From positions 62,001 through 126,000 of the forward strand of contig NZ_JAATOW010000011.1 of the NCBI RefSeq assembly GCF_011806405.1: a stretch of DNA of 64,000 nt, given 5' to 3'. Both the position numbers and the translations under genes were made by a program. Below the pieces are notes generated by a model. It had not been told where the DNA came from. It saw nothing but the letters and a program-made list of their open reading frames with translations, and made no database searches. The stretch is from Pseudooceanicola sp. HF7. GTDB lineage: Bacteria; Pseudomonadota; Alphaproteobacteria; Rhodobacterales; Rhodobacteraceae. Below are positions 1 to 8,728 of this stretch, piece after piece (position 1 is the stretch's first letter; each line of letters begins with the position of its first letter).

Positions 1-2
1 TG

Positions 3-110
3 GTGCTGTTCCAGAACACCACCAGCCTGATCCTCGTGGCGCTGACCGTCGCCGTGGTTGTCGGCCCGACGCTGAAGAAGCGTTTCATCGACAGCCGCAA
101 GAAAGCGTGA
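3..110 (+). CDS. C-terminal end of a TctA-family transporter permease (partial)
   Basis: Only the last 35 codons are inside the window, so the start is lost upstream. They encode a hydrophobic stretch that looks like a last membrane helix, then a basic cytoplasmic-type tail ending RKKA. The TGA overlaps the GTG start of the next gene (GTGA), so the two are co-transcribed and probably translationally coupled. A TctC-type binding protein follows one gene later, and TctA is the large membrane subunit of such tripartite tricarboxylate transporters. The TctA call therefore rests mainly on context; the visible residues alone would fit any membrane protein. Confidence 0.5.
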   Translation: MLFQNTTSLILVALTVAVVVGPTLKKRFIDSRKKA

Positions 111-1147
111 TCGCGAGTCCGCATCATAAGGTCCGCGAGGATTGGCTGGCCCTGGGGCAGGAGGAGACTCTTGCCCCGGAGCAGCCGATCTTCGACTGCC
201 ATCACCACCTCTGGGACCGGCCCGAAGGGTGCTACCGGGCCAAGGAGCTGATGGCGGATGTTGGCGCGGGCCATGACGTGCTGGCGAGCCTTTATGTTCA
301 ATGCCGCACCGGCTATCGCGACCACGGCCCCGAAAGCTTGCGCCCGGTGGGCGAGGTCGAAACCGTGCTGGACTGGACGCGCGGGCAGGATCGGTTTCCG
401 GCGGGCATCGTCGCCATGGCGGACCTGCAACTGGGCGACGCCGTGCGCCCGGTGCTCGACTCGCTGACCGAGGCGGGGCAGGGCAGGGTGGTCGGGATCC
501 GCAACACCACCGCCTGGCACACAGATCCGGCCGTGCGCTCCAATCCCAACCCTCCTCCTGCTGGCCTTTTGCAGACAAGCGCCTTTATCGACGGCGCCCG
601 GGCGCTGGCCACCTATGGTCTGACGCTCGACGTCTGGGCCTACCAGACGCAACTGGACGAGGTCCGCGCCCTGGCCGAGGCCGTGCCGGAGCTGACCGTC
701 ATCGTCGACCACTGCGGCGGCCCGCTTGGCGTTGGCCCGCACGACCGCTTCGACACAGAGAATTTCCGCGCCTGGCGCGACGCGCTGGCCCCTGTCGCCG
801 CGCTGCCCAACACGCGCATCAAGATCGGTGGCTTCGGCCTGGGCGTCTTTGGCTGGCGCTACGCAGACGCGGCGCTGCCACCGCATTCCGAGACACTGGC
901 GCAGGATTGGCGCCCTTGGGTCGAGACATGTCTCGACCTCTTCGGGCCGAACCGCGCCATGTTCGAAAGCAACTTCCCCGTGGACAAGGGGCAGGTCGGC
1001 TATCGGACGCTGTGGAACGCTTTCAAGTGCCTTGCCGCTCGGCTGAGCCGGGGCGAACGCGATGACCTGTTCTGGCGCAGCGCGGCGCGGACCTACGGCA
1101 TCGGCGACCAGATTTTCGCACATGACACTGGGAGGATACCGTCATGA
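107..1147 (+). CDS. Amidohydrolase family protein (COG3618, 2-pyrone-4,6-dicarboxylate lactonase-like)
   Basis: A 346-residue cytoplasmic hydrolase of the amidohydrolase-2 superfamily. The metal-binding strand-1 motif is visible as FDCHHHLWD near residue 30. A late strand motif (FESNFPVDKG, near residue 290) carries the FxSNFP signature of COG3618. Family members hydrolyse lactones such as 2-pyrone-4,6-dicarboxylate or L-fucono/rhamnono-lactone, or act as metal-dependent decarboxylases or hydrolases. The GTG start overlaps the preceding stop (GTGA) and the stop overlaps the tctC start (ATGA). It therefore sits between two parts of one transporter and probably acts on the imported compound. 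The exact substrate cannot be read from the sequence. A second, diverged COG3618 protein lies at 9862-10629. Confidence 0.85.
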   Translation: MIASPHHKVREDWLALGQEETLAPEQPIFDCHHHLWDRPEGCYRAKELMADVGAGHDVLASLYVQCRTGYRDHGPESLRPVGEVETVLDWTRGQDRFPAGIVAMADLQLGDAVRPVLDSLTEAGQGRVVGIRNTTAWHTDPAVRSNPNPPPAGLLQTSAFIDGARALATYGLTLDVWAYQTQLDEVRALAEAVPELTVIVDHCGGPLGVGPHDRFDTENFRAWRDALAPVAALPNTRIKIGGFGLGVFGWRYADAALPPHSETLAQDWRPWVETCLDLFGPNRAMFESNFPVDKGQVGYRTLWNAFKCLAARLSRGERDDLFWRSAARTYGIGDQIFAHDTGRIPS

Positions 1148-2085
1148 AAACACCCCTTACCGCGCTTGCGCTGGCCCTCACGGCCACCGCTGCATTCGCC
1201 GAATACCCCGACAAGCCGGTCGAGGTGGTCGTCGGCTATTCCGCCGGTGGCGGCACCGACGTGATGGCGCGCACCGTGGCGCAATTCCTTGAACAGGAAC
1301 TGGGCGATGGCGCATCCGTCGTGGTCAAGAACATGCCCGGCGCCGGTGGCCAGATCGGCTTTACCGAGGTTTCCGAGGCCGCGCCCGATGGCTACACGCT
1401 GGGCACCTTTAACCTGCCTGCGGCCCTTGCCCTGACCAAGGACCGCGCGGCGGATTACGATCTGGACAGCTTCACCTACCTCGCGAATTTCGTTGAAGAT
1501 CCGAACACGATCACCGTCGCCGCCACGTCCAAGTTCGAGACGCTGGGTGAGCTTCTGGACGCGGCGAAGGCTGATCCCGGCGCGATCACGCTGGGGCTGT
1601 CGAGCCTTGGCGGCAACGACCATTTCGCCGCCAACATGATGCAGGAGGCAAGCGGCGCGGAATTCACGCTGGTGCCGTTCAAGGGTGCATCGAACGCGCG
1701 CACCGCGATCATGGGGGGCCATGTGGCCGCAGGAACCATGACGCTGGGCCAGACCTCGAACTTCCCCGATGATCTGCGCGTGCTGGCGGTGCTGGCCGAC
1801 GAACGCTCTGCCTTCCGCCCGGATGTGCCGACCGCAAAGGAACTGGGCTATGACGTGCAGATGTCGTCCCTGCGCGGCATCGTCGCCCCCGCTGGGCTTG
1901 ACGAAGCGACGACAGAGCAGCTGCTTCGCGCGCTGAGCGCCGTCAACGAGAACCCCGACTTCCAGGCGATGATGGCCGAGCAGGGCAACCCGATCGCTTT
2001 CATGGCAGGCGATGATTTCGCGGAAACCGCCGCCAAGCAGGACGGTATCGCGGCCCAAATCTGGGCCGAAACGCCCTGGAAGTAA
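1144..2085 (+). CDS. TctC-family tripartite tricarboxylate transporter substrate-binding protein
   Basis: A 313-residue periplasmic binding protein. It opens with a Sec signal peptide (hydrophobic residues 5-18, cleavage near AFA-EYP). The mature part begins with the family pattern YPDKPVEVVVGYSAGGGTD, in which the small-residue loop binds a carboxylate of the ligand. The PGAGGQIG segment near residue 65 and the closing pattern VPTAKELGYDV near residue 228 are also typical. TctC proteins bind di- and tricarboxylates or aromatic acids and deliver them to TctAB. The start overlaps the upstream amidohydrolase (ATGA). The matching TctA is the partial gene at the window edge. The ligand is unknown. 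Confidence 0.93.
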   Translation: MKTPLTALALALTATAAFAEYPDKPVEVVVGYSAGGGTDVMARTVAQFLEQELGDGASVVVKNMPGAGGQIGFTEVSEAAPDGYTLGTFNLPAALALTKDRAADYDLDSFTYLANFVEDPNTITVAATSKFETLGELLDAAKADPGAITLGLSSLGGNDHFAANMMQEASGAEFTLVPFKGASNARTAIMGGHVAAGTMTLGQTSNFPDDLRVLAVLADERSAFRPDVPTAKELGYDVQMSSLRGIVAPAGLDEATTEQLLRALSAVNENPDFQAMMAEQGNPIAFMAGDDFAETAAKQDGIAAQIWAETPWK

Positions 2086-2132
2086 GACCGCTGCACCAGA
2101 AAGACCCCACTGAATTTCGGGAGGAGAACAGT

Positions 2133-3137
2133 ATGAAATACGTGACAGGCACCGCACTTGCGGCCGCGCTGCTGCTTGGCGCGCTGCCGGCATCAGCCGA
2201 GAGCGATCCTGAACTGTCGGCGCGCCATGTGGCCGCTGCAGAAGCCGCCGCGGGAGAGGACTTTGCGCATGTGCTGGGCCATTGCAAGAAGATCGGCAAA
2301 TCCTTCACCATTCCCCATGACAAGGGGCACGAGATGCTGGAGCGCCTGGTCGGCAAGGGCGAGGTGCGGTCCACGGCAATCTTCGACAACCTGGTCTTCC
2401 TTGGCACGTCCTGGACCACGGCCTGGGCGATCCCCACATCCGATGGCATCATCCTGATCGACGCGCTCAACAACGAAGACGAGGCCAAGCGCTTCATCGA
2501 AGACGGGCTGCGCGAGGTCGGGCTTGATCCGGCGGACATCAAGAAGATCGTGGTCTCCCATGCGCATGGGGACCACTACGGCGGTGCCGGCTACCTGCAG
2601 GAAAAATACGGTGCCGAAGTCATCATGTCGGAGACCGACTGGCAGGAGCTGGAGAAAGACGAGCTTCAGTTCGATGATCCGCTGTGGGGCCGTCCGCCGG
2701 AGCGCGATGTGAGCGTTGGCGATGGCGACACGGTGACGCTGGGCGATACGACGATCACCCTGCTGGAAACGCCGGGCCACACGCCCGGGACCCTGTCGAC
2801 CATCGTTCCGCTGACGGACGATGGCGAGGCGCACAAGGCGATCATCTGGGGTGGCAACGGGCTGAACTTCGGGCCGAACGCCGCGCAATTTGTTCAGATG
2901 ATCGAGTCGGAGCGCCGCCTTGCGGCGATGGCGGGGGAGGAAGGCTTTGACGTGTTCCTGTCGAACCACAAGACCCTTGATGCGAGCTACACCAAACTCG
3001 ACGCCATGGAAGCCGGGGCCGAAGGCAATCCCTTTGTCATCGGGTCGGACCAGGTGGAGCGGGCCTTTACAGCGATGAGCCATTGCGTCGCCGCGCAGCT
3101 GGCAAGCTTCGATCCAGAGGCCGTTCCAGCCGACTGA
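2133..3137 (+). CDS. Secreted MBL-fold metallo-hydrolase (subclass B3-like)
   Basis: A 334-residue protein with a signal peptide (hydrophobic residues 6-20, cleavage near ASA-ES), so it is periplasmic. It has the metallo-beta-lactamase zinc motif HAHGDH at residues 143-148 and a second ligand in PGHTPG (His216). A later SNHK motif near residue 279 takes the place of the final histidine, as in subclass B3-like enzymes. The fold covers beta-lactamases, lactonases, alkyl sulfatases and other hydrolases. Its place between two transporter systems and upstream of a tannase suggests it hydrolyses an ester, lactone or amide in the periplasm before uptake. This is inference. A good ribosome-binding site (GGGAGGAG) precedes the ATG. 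Confidence 0.85.
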   Translation: MKYVTGTALAAALLLGALPASAESDPELSARHVAAAEAAAGEDFAHVLGHCKKIGKSFTIPHDKGHEMLERLVGKGEVRSTAIFDNLVFLGTSWTTAWAIPTSDGIILIDALNNEDEAKRFIEDGLREVGLDPADIKKIVVSHAHGDHYGGAGYLQEKYGAEVIMSETDWQELEKDELQFDDPLWGRPPERDVSVGDGDTVTLGDTTITLLETPGHTPGTLSTIVPLTDDGEAHKAIIWGGNGLNFGPNAAQFVQMIESERRLAAMAGEEGFDVFLSNHKTLDASYTKLDAMEAGAEGNPFVIGSDQVERAFTAMSHCVAAQLASFDPEAVPAD

Positions 3138-3148
3138 AACACCACGGA

Positions 3149-3166
3149 ACGGGCCGCAATGCCCGT
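3149..3166 (+). other. Small intercistronic hairpin before dctP
   Basis: A 6-bp perfect stem (ACGGGC/GCCCGT) with a 6-base loop lies between the metallo-hydrolase stop and the dctP ribosome-binding site. A short T-rich run follows nine bases later. It could be a weak partial terminator or a 3' end stabiliser, but the stem is short. Confidence 0.3.
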
Positions 3167-3193
3167 CCCGACACTTTTAAACCGGAGGAAATC

Positions 3194-4162
3194 ATGACCA
3201 TCAAAACCCTCGGCGCCGCTGCGCTGATCGCCGCGTCCGCCACCGTCGCACATGCCGACGACTGGACCGCCTACACCTATTCGTCCGTCTCGACGACCTC
3301 TGCCGTCAAGGGCATGAAACGCATCGTCGACCGCGTCGGGGAAGACACCGACCTGACCATCGACCTGCACCTTGGCAAGACCTTGCAGATTGCGTCCTCC
3401 GACATCACCCAGGCCGTGGGCGATGGCATCATCGACATGGCGGCGGATTTCTTCTTCTCAGGCAGCGTGCCGATCGCGCGGGTGCTGAACCTGCCGATGC
3501 TGATCGAGAACGACGAGGAATGGGCCAAGGCCTACGAAGCGATGGAACCGACGCTGGACGAGGCTTTCGCACAGCAGGGCGTCGTGCTGCTGGGCGGCTA
3601 CCGCTACCCCGAGCAGACGATCTTCACCACGTTTGAGATCAACTCTCTGGCAGACCTCGAAGGTCACAAGATCCGCGTGACCTCGCCCGAGCAGGGCAAG
3701 TTCATCGAGATGTTCGGCGGCGCGCCGATCACCCTGTCGGGCTCCGAAGTGCCGACCTCGCTGGAACGCGGCGTGATCGAGGGCGTGCTGACCGCCTCTG
3801 CCGGCGGTGCGAAGAACTGGCACGAGTTCCTGCCCTACAACTACCGCTTCGCGGTCAACTACGGCAACTCGATGATCATCGCCAACCAGGACAGCTTCGA
3901 CGCGCTCTCCGAAGACACCCAAGCCAAGCTGCGCGAGATCGTCGCCGAAGAAGGCCCCGCGACCACCGCGGCCTTCCTTGAGGACGAGGAAGCTCAGAAA
4001 GCCTCGCAATCCGAGGCCGGCATGACCCTGGTCGACGCGGCCGATGGCGACGCCGAGATGGCGGGCGAAAAGCTGGCACCGTTCTGGGAAAGCTGGGCCG
4101 AGGACAACGGGCCGGAGTATGTCGAAGCCCTGGCCACCGTACGCGAAGCCATCGGTAAGTAA
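3194..4162 (+). CDS. TRAP transporter substrate-binding protein DctP
   Basis: A 322-residue periplasmic solute-binding protein. I chose the ATG at 3194 because ACCGGAGGAAATC sits directly before it and a signal peptide follows at once (cleavage near AHA-DDW); an in-frame start further upstream would overlap the metallo-hydrolase. The hallmark TRAP-P region is present near residues 150-195. It contains the GHKIRV strand, the FGGAP loop and the EVPTSLERGVIEG helix, which orient the ligand carboxylate. The gene is followed after one base by DctQ and then DctM, giving a complete tripartite ATP-independent periplasmic transporter. TRAP systems take up C4-dicarboxylates, sugar acids, aromatic acids and similar organic acids; this ligand is unknown. 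Confidence 0.92.
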   Translation: MTIKTLGAAALIAASATVAHADDWTAYTYSSVSTTSAVKGMKRIVDRVGEDTDLTIDLHLGKTLQIASSDITQAVGDGIIDMAADFFFSGSVPIARVLNLPMLIENDEEWAKAYEAMEPTLDEAFAQQGVVLLGGYRYPEQTIFTTFEINSLADLEGHKIRVTSPEQGKFIEMFGGAPITLSGSEVPTSLERGVIEGVLTASAGGAKNWHEFLPYNYRFAVNYGNSMIIANQDSFDALSEDTQAKLREIVAEEGPATTAAFLEDEEAQKASQSEAGMTLVDAADGDAEMAGEKLAPFWESWAEDNGPEYVEALATVREAIGK

Positions 4163-4163
4163 G

Positions 4164-4679
4164 ATGCAGACGCAGAGCAGAACGGGGCCGGCATCGGCCG
4201 GCCCCATTTTCGACGTGGCCGCCCGGATTACCGGCGCGGCCACTGGCACGGTCCTCGTGGCGCTGGTCTCGCTGGTCTGCCTCGAGGCGCTGCTGCGCGG
4301 CGGGTTCAACTACTCGCTGGGCTTTGCCGAGGAGCTGACGGGCTACGGCGTTGTCTTCATGACGTTTTTCGGCGCGGCACTGGCCTTGCGCGGATCCGCG
4401 ATGTTCCAGGTCCATTTCCTGCTGGACGCCTGGCCCGAGGGCACGCGCCGCTGGCTGATCCGCGTCTTCGCGCTGATCGCGCTGGTGATCTGCGTGATCC
4501 TTGCGTGGAAGACGAAGGACCTGACGCTGTCCTCCTTCTCACGCGGCAAGTTTGCCCCGACCGTCCTGCGTACCCCGCTGTGGATCCCGCAGATCATGCT
4601 GCCGCTCGGCTTCTCCGTGCTGGCGTTTTTCCTGGTCGAGCAGCTGCTGCTGACCTTCCGCAAATCCGAGGAAGACTAA
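4164..4679 (+). CDS. TRAP transporter small permease DctQ
   Basis: A 171-residue membrane protein with four predicted helices, as expected for the small TRAP subunit. A helix near residue 30 leads into a conserved-type segment FAEELTGYGVVFMTFFGAALALR near residues 65-87, typical of DctQ. The ATG at 4164 lies one base after the dctP stop; a longer reading frame upstream would overlap dctP deeply and lacks support. The stop is directly followed by the dctM start. DctQ bridges the binding protein and the large permease. Low sequence conservation in this family means the call leans on topology and on being wedged between P and M. Confidence 0.88.
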   Translation: MQTQSRTGPASAGPIFDVAARITGAATGTVLVALVSLVCLEALLRGGFNYSLGFAEELTGYGVVFMTFFGAALALRGSAMFQVHFLLDAWPEGTRRWLIRVFALIALVICVILAWKTKDLTLSSFSRGKFAPTVLRTPLWIPQIMLPLGFSVLAFFLVEQLLLTFRKSEED

Positions 4680-5972
4680 ATGGAAGCGATCCTCGCCTTC
4701 GGCCTGCTGATTGGCCTGATCATGGGCGGCATGTGGGTGCAATTCGCCGTCGCCGGGGCAGGGCTGACCTATATCTGGCTGCTCAAGGGCTTTGCCGGCT
4801 GGAAAGCGCTTGGCCTTGTCAGCTGGGGCGCCGCCAACAGCTTCACCCTCGCCGCCATCCCGCTCTTCGTGTTGATGGCCGAGATCCTGCTGGGCTCGGG
4901 CCTGTCGACGCGGCTTTACAATGGCGTCGCGCCCTTCATGCGGCGGCTGCCGGGCGGCCTGCTGCACACCAACATCGCGGGCAGTGGCATCTTCGCGGCG
5001 ATCTCGGGCGGCTCTGCCCCGACGGCCGCTGCCATGTCCACCGTCGCCCTGCCGGAATTGTCCGCGCGCGGCTACAACAAGCGCCTCGTCGCCGGGTCGC
5101 TGGCCGCGGGCGGCACGCTGGGCATCCTGATCCCGCCGTCGATCACCATGATCATTTACGCCACCTTCACCGAGACCTCGATCGCGCGCCTCTTTGCTGC
5201 CGGTCTCGTGCCGGGGATCGTGCTGGCGCTGTGCTACATGGGCTTCATCATGGCACGTGTGCTGATCAATCCCAAGCTGGCGCCGAAGATCGAAACAAAG
5301 GCAAGTGCCGGCGATCTGGGCCGCGCGCTTCTGGACATCGTGCCCTTCCTGATGCTGATCTTCATCGTCCTTGGCAGCATCTACGGCGGTTTCGCCACCC
5401 CGACCGAGGCCGGGGCCGTGGGCACCGTCGGCGCCATCCTGATCGCCGGGATCTATCGCAAGCTCGGCCTGAAACTGCTCAAGGACGCGCTGTCGCGCAC
5501 CGCCTCGATGAGCGGCAACATCCTGTTCATCGTCTTCACCTCGATGATCTTTGCCTATGCCACCGCGCTGTCGGGCATCGGTGAGGATCTTGTCGGCATG
5601 CTGCAAGAGGCCAATGTTTCGCGCCTGACCTTCCTGCTGATCATCATGGTAGTCTTCGCGATCCTTGGCTGCTTCATGGAAGGGCTGGGCATGATCGCGA
5701 TCATCGTGCCGGTGATCTTCCCGGCGCTGATGGCGATGGACGTGGACCCGATCTGGTTCGGCGTCTTCGTGGTGATCCTGGTCGAGCTGGGCCAGCTGAC
5801 CCCGCCGCTGGGCGTGATCCTGTTCGTCGTCGCCTCCTCGTCGAAAGACGTGAAGGTAGAGGACGTGATCATGGGCACCTTGCCCTTCTTCCTCATCATC
5901 GTCGCCTTCATGCTGCTGTTGATCGGCGTGCCCGACATCGCGCTGTTCCTGCCGGAGTTCACGTTCGGATGA
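4680..5972 (+). CDS. TRAP transporter large permease DctM
   Basis: A 430-residue integral membrane protein with about 12 helices, the usual size for DctM. Family signatures include the glycine-rich stretch NIAGSGIFAAISGGSAPTAAA near residues 98-118, the proline motif LGILIPPSITMI near residues 151-162 and a second repeat motif LGQLTPPLGVILF near residues 371-383. These belong to the two inverted repeats that form the transport core. DctM carries the sodium-driven transport step. It begins the base after the dctQ stop and its own stop overlaps the SMP-30 gene (ATGA), so all are one operon. Confidence 0.95.
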   Translation: MEAILAFGLLIGLIMGGMWVQFAVAGAGLTYIWLLKGFAGWKALGLVSWGAANSFTLAAIPLFVLMAEILLGSGLSTRLYNGVAPFMRRLPGGLLHTNIAGSGIFAAISGGSAPTAAAMSTVALPELSARGYNKRLVAGSLAAGGTLGILIPPSITMIIYATFTETSIARLFAAGLVPGIVLALCYMGFIMARVLINPKLAPKIETKASAGDLGRALLDIVPFLMLIFIVLGSIYGGFATPTEAGAVGTVGAILIAGIYRKLGLKLLKDALSRTASMSGNILFIVFTSMIFAYATALSGIGEDLVGMLQEANVSRLTFLLIIMVVFAILGCFMEGLGMIAIIVPVIFPALMAMDVDPIWFGVFVVILVELGQLTPPLGVILFVVASSSKDVKVEDVIMGTLPFFLIIVAFMLLLIGVPDIALFLPEFTFG

Positions 5973-6928
5973 CCCACACCTATCCTTTCCCCGAGCCGGT
6001 CGTCATCGACGCCGAGGTCTTCACCGAGCTGCCCGCCGCGTTGCGTCGCACCGGCCAGCCGTCCTATTGGGCGGAAAAGAACCGGCGCGGGGCCCCTGCG
6101 GACAGTTTCCTTGAAGGGCCGTCGTTCGATACCGATGGGAACCTGTGGTTCGTCGACATTCCGTTCGGGCGGGTGTTCCGCGCGGATCCTGCGGGCGAGA
6201 TCACCCAGATCGCGGAGTATGACGGTCAGCCCAACGGGCTGAAGATCCACCGCGACGGGCGGATCTTCCTGGCAGATTACCAGAACGGCATCATGCTGCT
6301 GGATCCCGCCACGGGGGCCGTGACCAAGGCGCTTGGCGATGCCGATACCGAAAGCTTCAAGGGCTGCAACGATCTGCATTTCGGACGCGACGGGGCGCTC
6401 TATTTCACCGATCAGGGCCAGACCGGGCTGCAGGACCCCACGGGGCGGGTGTGGAAATGGCAACCCGAGACCGGCGCGCTGACCTGCCTGATCGACAAGG
6501 TGCCCAGCCCCAACGGTCTGGTGCTGGACCTGGCCGAACACGTGCTGTTTCTGGCCGTGACGCGGGCCAATGCCGTCTGGCGTCTGCCCATGTCGCCGAG
6601 CGGGCGCGTCAACAAGGCCGGTCTGTTCATCCAGTTTTCCGGTGGCCGGGCAGGGCCGGATGGGCTTGCCCTGACGTCCGATGGCGGCGTGGTGGTGTGC
6701 CAGACCGGCATGGGTCTTGTCTGGGTGCATGACGTGCTGGGCCGGCCCATCGCCGTGGTGCGCAGCCCTCGCGGGCTTGGCACGACCAACTGCGCCTTTG
6801 GCGGGCCCGAGGGGCGCACCCTGTTCATCACTGAAAGCGACAGCGGCAGCATCCTGAAAGCAGAGCTGCCCGGCGGCCTTGGGATACAGGGCGCGCCGAT
6901 GTTCTCGGGACACGGGGCGTCGGACTAA
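5969..6928 (+). CDS. SMP-30/gluconolactonase/LRE-family hydrolase
   Basis: A 319-residue protein without a signal peptide, therefore probably cytoplasmic. It has the six-bladed propeller family pattern: EGPSFDTDGNLWFVDI near residues 49-64 with the metal-binding Glu, the blade segment PNGLKIHRDGRIFLAD near residue 89, and SPNGLVLDLAEHVLF near residues 176-190 containing the conserved Asn. Family members are Ca/Zn-dependent lactonases. The start overlaps dctM (ATGA). In this operon it could open a lactone formed from the imported acid, alongside the amidohydrolase of the same operon. That role is inference. Confidence 0.85.
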   Translation: MTHTYPFPEPVVIDAEVFTELPAALRRTGQPSYWAEKNRRGAPADSFLEGPSFDTDGNLWFVDIPFGRVFRADPAGEITQIAEYDGQPNGLKIHRDGRIFLADYQNGIMLLDPATGAVTKALGDADTESFKGCNDLHFGRDGALYFTDQGQTGLQDPTGRVWKWQPETGALTCLIDKVPSPNGLVLDLAEHVLFLAVTRANAVWRLPMSPSGRVNKAGLFIQFSGGRAGPDGLALTSDGGVVVCQTGMGLVWVHDVLGRPIAVVRSPRGLGTTNCAFGGPEGRTLFITESDSGSILKAELPGGLGIQGAPMFSGHGASD

Positions 6929-6964
6929 GACCTTTCAAGAAACGAAATCGGTGAGGAGGAAACC

Positions 6965-8548
6965 GTGAGAGACAATTTTCTGAGGGTCGTTGGGGCCGCG
7001 TCGCTACTGGCGTTGGCGGCAGGAACCGCCCAAGCGCAGAACAGGGCCAGCTTTTCTGAGGTTCCGGAGGACGCCTGGTTCAGCTTTGCCCCTGTCAGCC
7101 CGGCCATGGATTGTGCTTCGATCGGGGGGCTTGCTCTTGATGAGGTAACATTCCTGAAGGCCACCGCCATCGACGATGGTGACGCGCCCACCTTTTGCCG
7201 CGTCGAAGGTATCATTCGCCCTGAGATCAAGTTCGAGATCGCGCTGCCCAATACCTGGAACCGGCGTCTCTACATGTTCGGGAACGGCGGCTACGCGGGC
7301 CGCGATCTGTCCAGCCCCCAGCGGGTCGCCAATCGGGACGCGGCCGTAAAGAACGGGTTCATGTCGGTGCAACAGAACACCGGGCACGACGACCGCACCG
7401 ACCCCTTGGGCACCTTTGCCAACGGGAATCTCGAAAAACTCGTGGACTATTCGCATCGCGCCGTCCACGTCACCGTGAACACCGCCAAGGCGCTGGCCGA
7501 AGTTTATTATTCGGACAGGCCCTCCTACTCCTACTGGGACGGATGCTCGACCGGCGGGCGCCAGGGCCTGATGTCCGCACAGCGCTACCCCACGGATTTC
7601 GATGGGATCGTGGCCGGCGCACCGGTTCTGGAATTCAACAACACCCAGCTGTGGAACGTCTACAACGCCCAGCAACTTCTGAAGGGTCCGCTGTCCTATG
7701 ACCAGCTTCCGGTTCTGGCCGAAGCCGTGATGGGAAAATGCGACGCTGCGGATGGGCTGGAAGACGGGCTGATCGCCGATCCGCGTCAGTGCAACTTCGA
7801 CCCTGCGACCGATCTGCCGCGCTGTGAGGGCGAGGCGGGCGGGACCTGTTTCACGGATGATCAGATTGCCGCCGTGCAGGGCATCCACGAAGGTGTCATG
7901 GTCGACGGCGAACAGGTCTATCCCGGTGTGCAATGGGGTGTGGACGGGATCGACACCAACGGCAACAGCGGCTGGAAGGCCTGGATGGTCACCGAAGAAG
8001 GCCAAAGCCGCCAGCTGGCCTATGGCGAAACCTACGTGCAGAACATCGCTCTGCTGCCGAAACGCGGCACCGACATCGATTGGCGGACCTTCGACATCCC
8101 GGCCAACTTCGGTGACGTCCAGATGGCCCGCGACCTGCTGGACGCCAACCAGCCCGACCTGTCCGAGTTCGAACGCCAGGGCGGACGCATGATCACCTAT
8201 TTCGGCTGGTCCGACCCAGCGCTCAATCCGATGATGGGCGTGAACTACTACGAGGACGTCCGCGAAACGATGGGGGCTGAGCGCACCTCCGAGTTCTACC
8301 GCCTGTTCATGGCACCGGGCATGTTCCATTGCCGCGCAGGCTATGGGCCGGACAGGTTCGATGCCATGGTGCCACTGATCAAATGGGTCGAAACCGGCGA
8401 GGCACCCGAACAGATCGTCGCGCGCCAGGTCAAGGACGGGGAAACCCTGCGCAGCCGCCCGCTGTGCCCCTATCCGCAGGTTGCCATGTATTCGGGCGAG
8501 GGAGACGAGACCGAAGCGACCAGCTTCGAATGCGCGCTTCCGGAGTAA
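6965..8548 (+). CDS. Secreted tannase/feruloyl esterase family hydrolase
   Basis: A 527-residue exported esterase (signal peptide, hydrophobic residues 6-20, cleavage near AQA-QN). The GTG start is set by a strong GGTGAGGAGGAAACC ribosome-binding site. It shows the full tannase-family CS-D-HC arrangement: GCSTGG with Cys194-Ser195 as nucleophile, Asp417 in FGWSDP, and His455-Cys456 in MFHC. A disulfide between the two Cys brings the triad together in known members. An Asp-rich loop near residues 260-267 (CDAADGLEDG) resembles the structural calcium site. Relatives split gallate, ferulate or mono(hydroxyethyl) terephthalate esters. As the last gene of this operon it probably releases the aromatic or organic acid that the TRAP and TTT transporters import. 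Confidence 0.9.
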   Translation: MRDNFLRVVGAASLLALAAGTAQAQNRASFSEVPEDAWFSFAPVSPAMDCASIGGLALDEVTFLKATAIDDGDAPTFCRVEGIIRPEIKFEIALPNTWNRRLYMFGNGGYAGRDLSSPQRVANRDAAVKNGFMSVQQNTGHDDRTDPLGTFANGNLEKLVDYSHRAVHVTVNTAKALAEVYYSDRPSYSYWDGCSTGGRQGLMSAQRYPTDFDGIVAGAPVLEFNNTQLWNVYNAQQLLKGPLSYDQLPVLAEAVMGKCDAADGLEDGLIADPRQCNFDPATDLPRCEGEAGGTCFTDDQIAAVQGIHEGVMVDGEQVYPGVQWGVDGIDTNGNSGWKAWMVTEEGQSRQLAYGETYVQNIALLPKRGTDIDWRTFDIPANFGDVQMARDLLDANQPDLSEFERQGGRMITYFGWSDPALNPMMGVNYYEDVRETMGAERTSEFYRLFMAPGMFHCRAGYGPDRFDAMVPLIKWVETGEAPEQIVARQVKDGETLRSRPLCPYPQVAMYSGEGDETEATSFECALPE

Positions 8549-8572
8549 ATTGAGGAAATCAAATACCTCTTA

Positions 8573-8595
8573 CCGGGCGGAGTCACGCCGCCCGG
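8573..8595 (+). terminator. Hairpin after the tannase gene
   Basis: An 8-bp perfect stem CCGGGCGG/CCGCCCGG with a 7-base loop, 25 bases after the tannase stop. No T-run follows, so it is either a Rho-assisted end or a 3' stabilising hairpin. It marks the end of the first operon; the next gene is on the other strand. Confidence 0.5.
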
Positions 8596-8728
8596 GGAAT
8601 ACGAAACCCGCACCATTTATAATGCCGCATGGGTCCGGTGGCGGTGCTCTTCGTGGTTCACGGGCACCCTGACACGACCGTTCGGCTTTTTTCGCGCGCT
8701 GCGTTCCGCAGACTGACTGCCAGGATTC

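Noticed and set aside
1093-8329. Long open frames (350-450 codons) antisense to tctC, dctM, SMP-30 and tannase genes
   Set aside because: They mirror the codon structure of the real genes on the other strand, lack ribosome-binding sites and family similarity, and are expected in GC-rich DNA.
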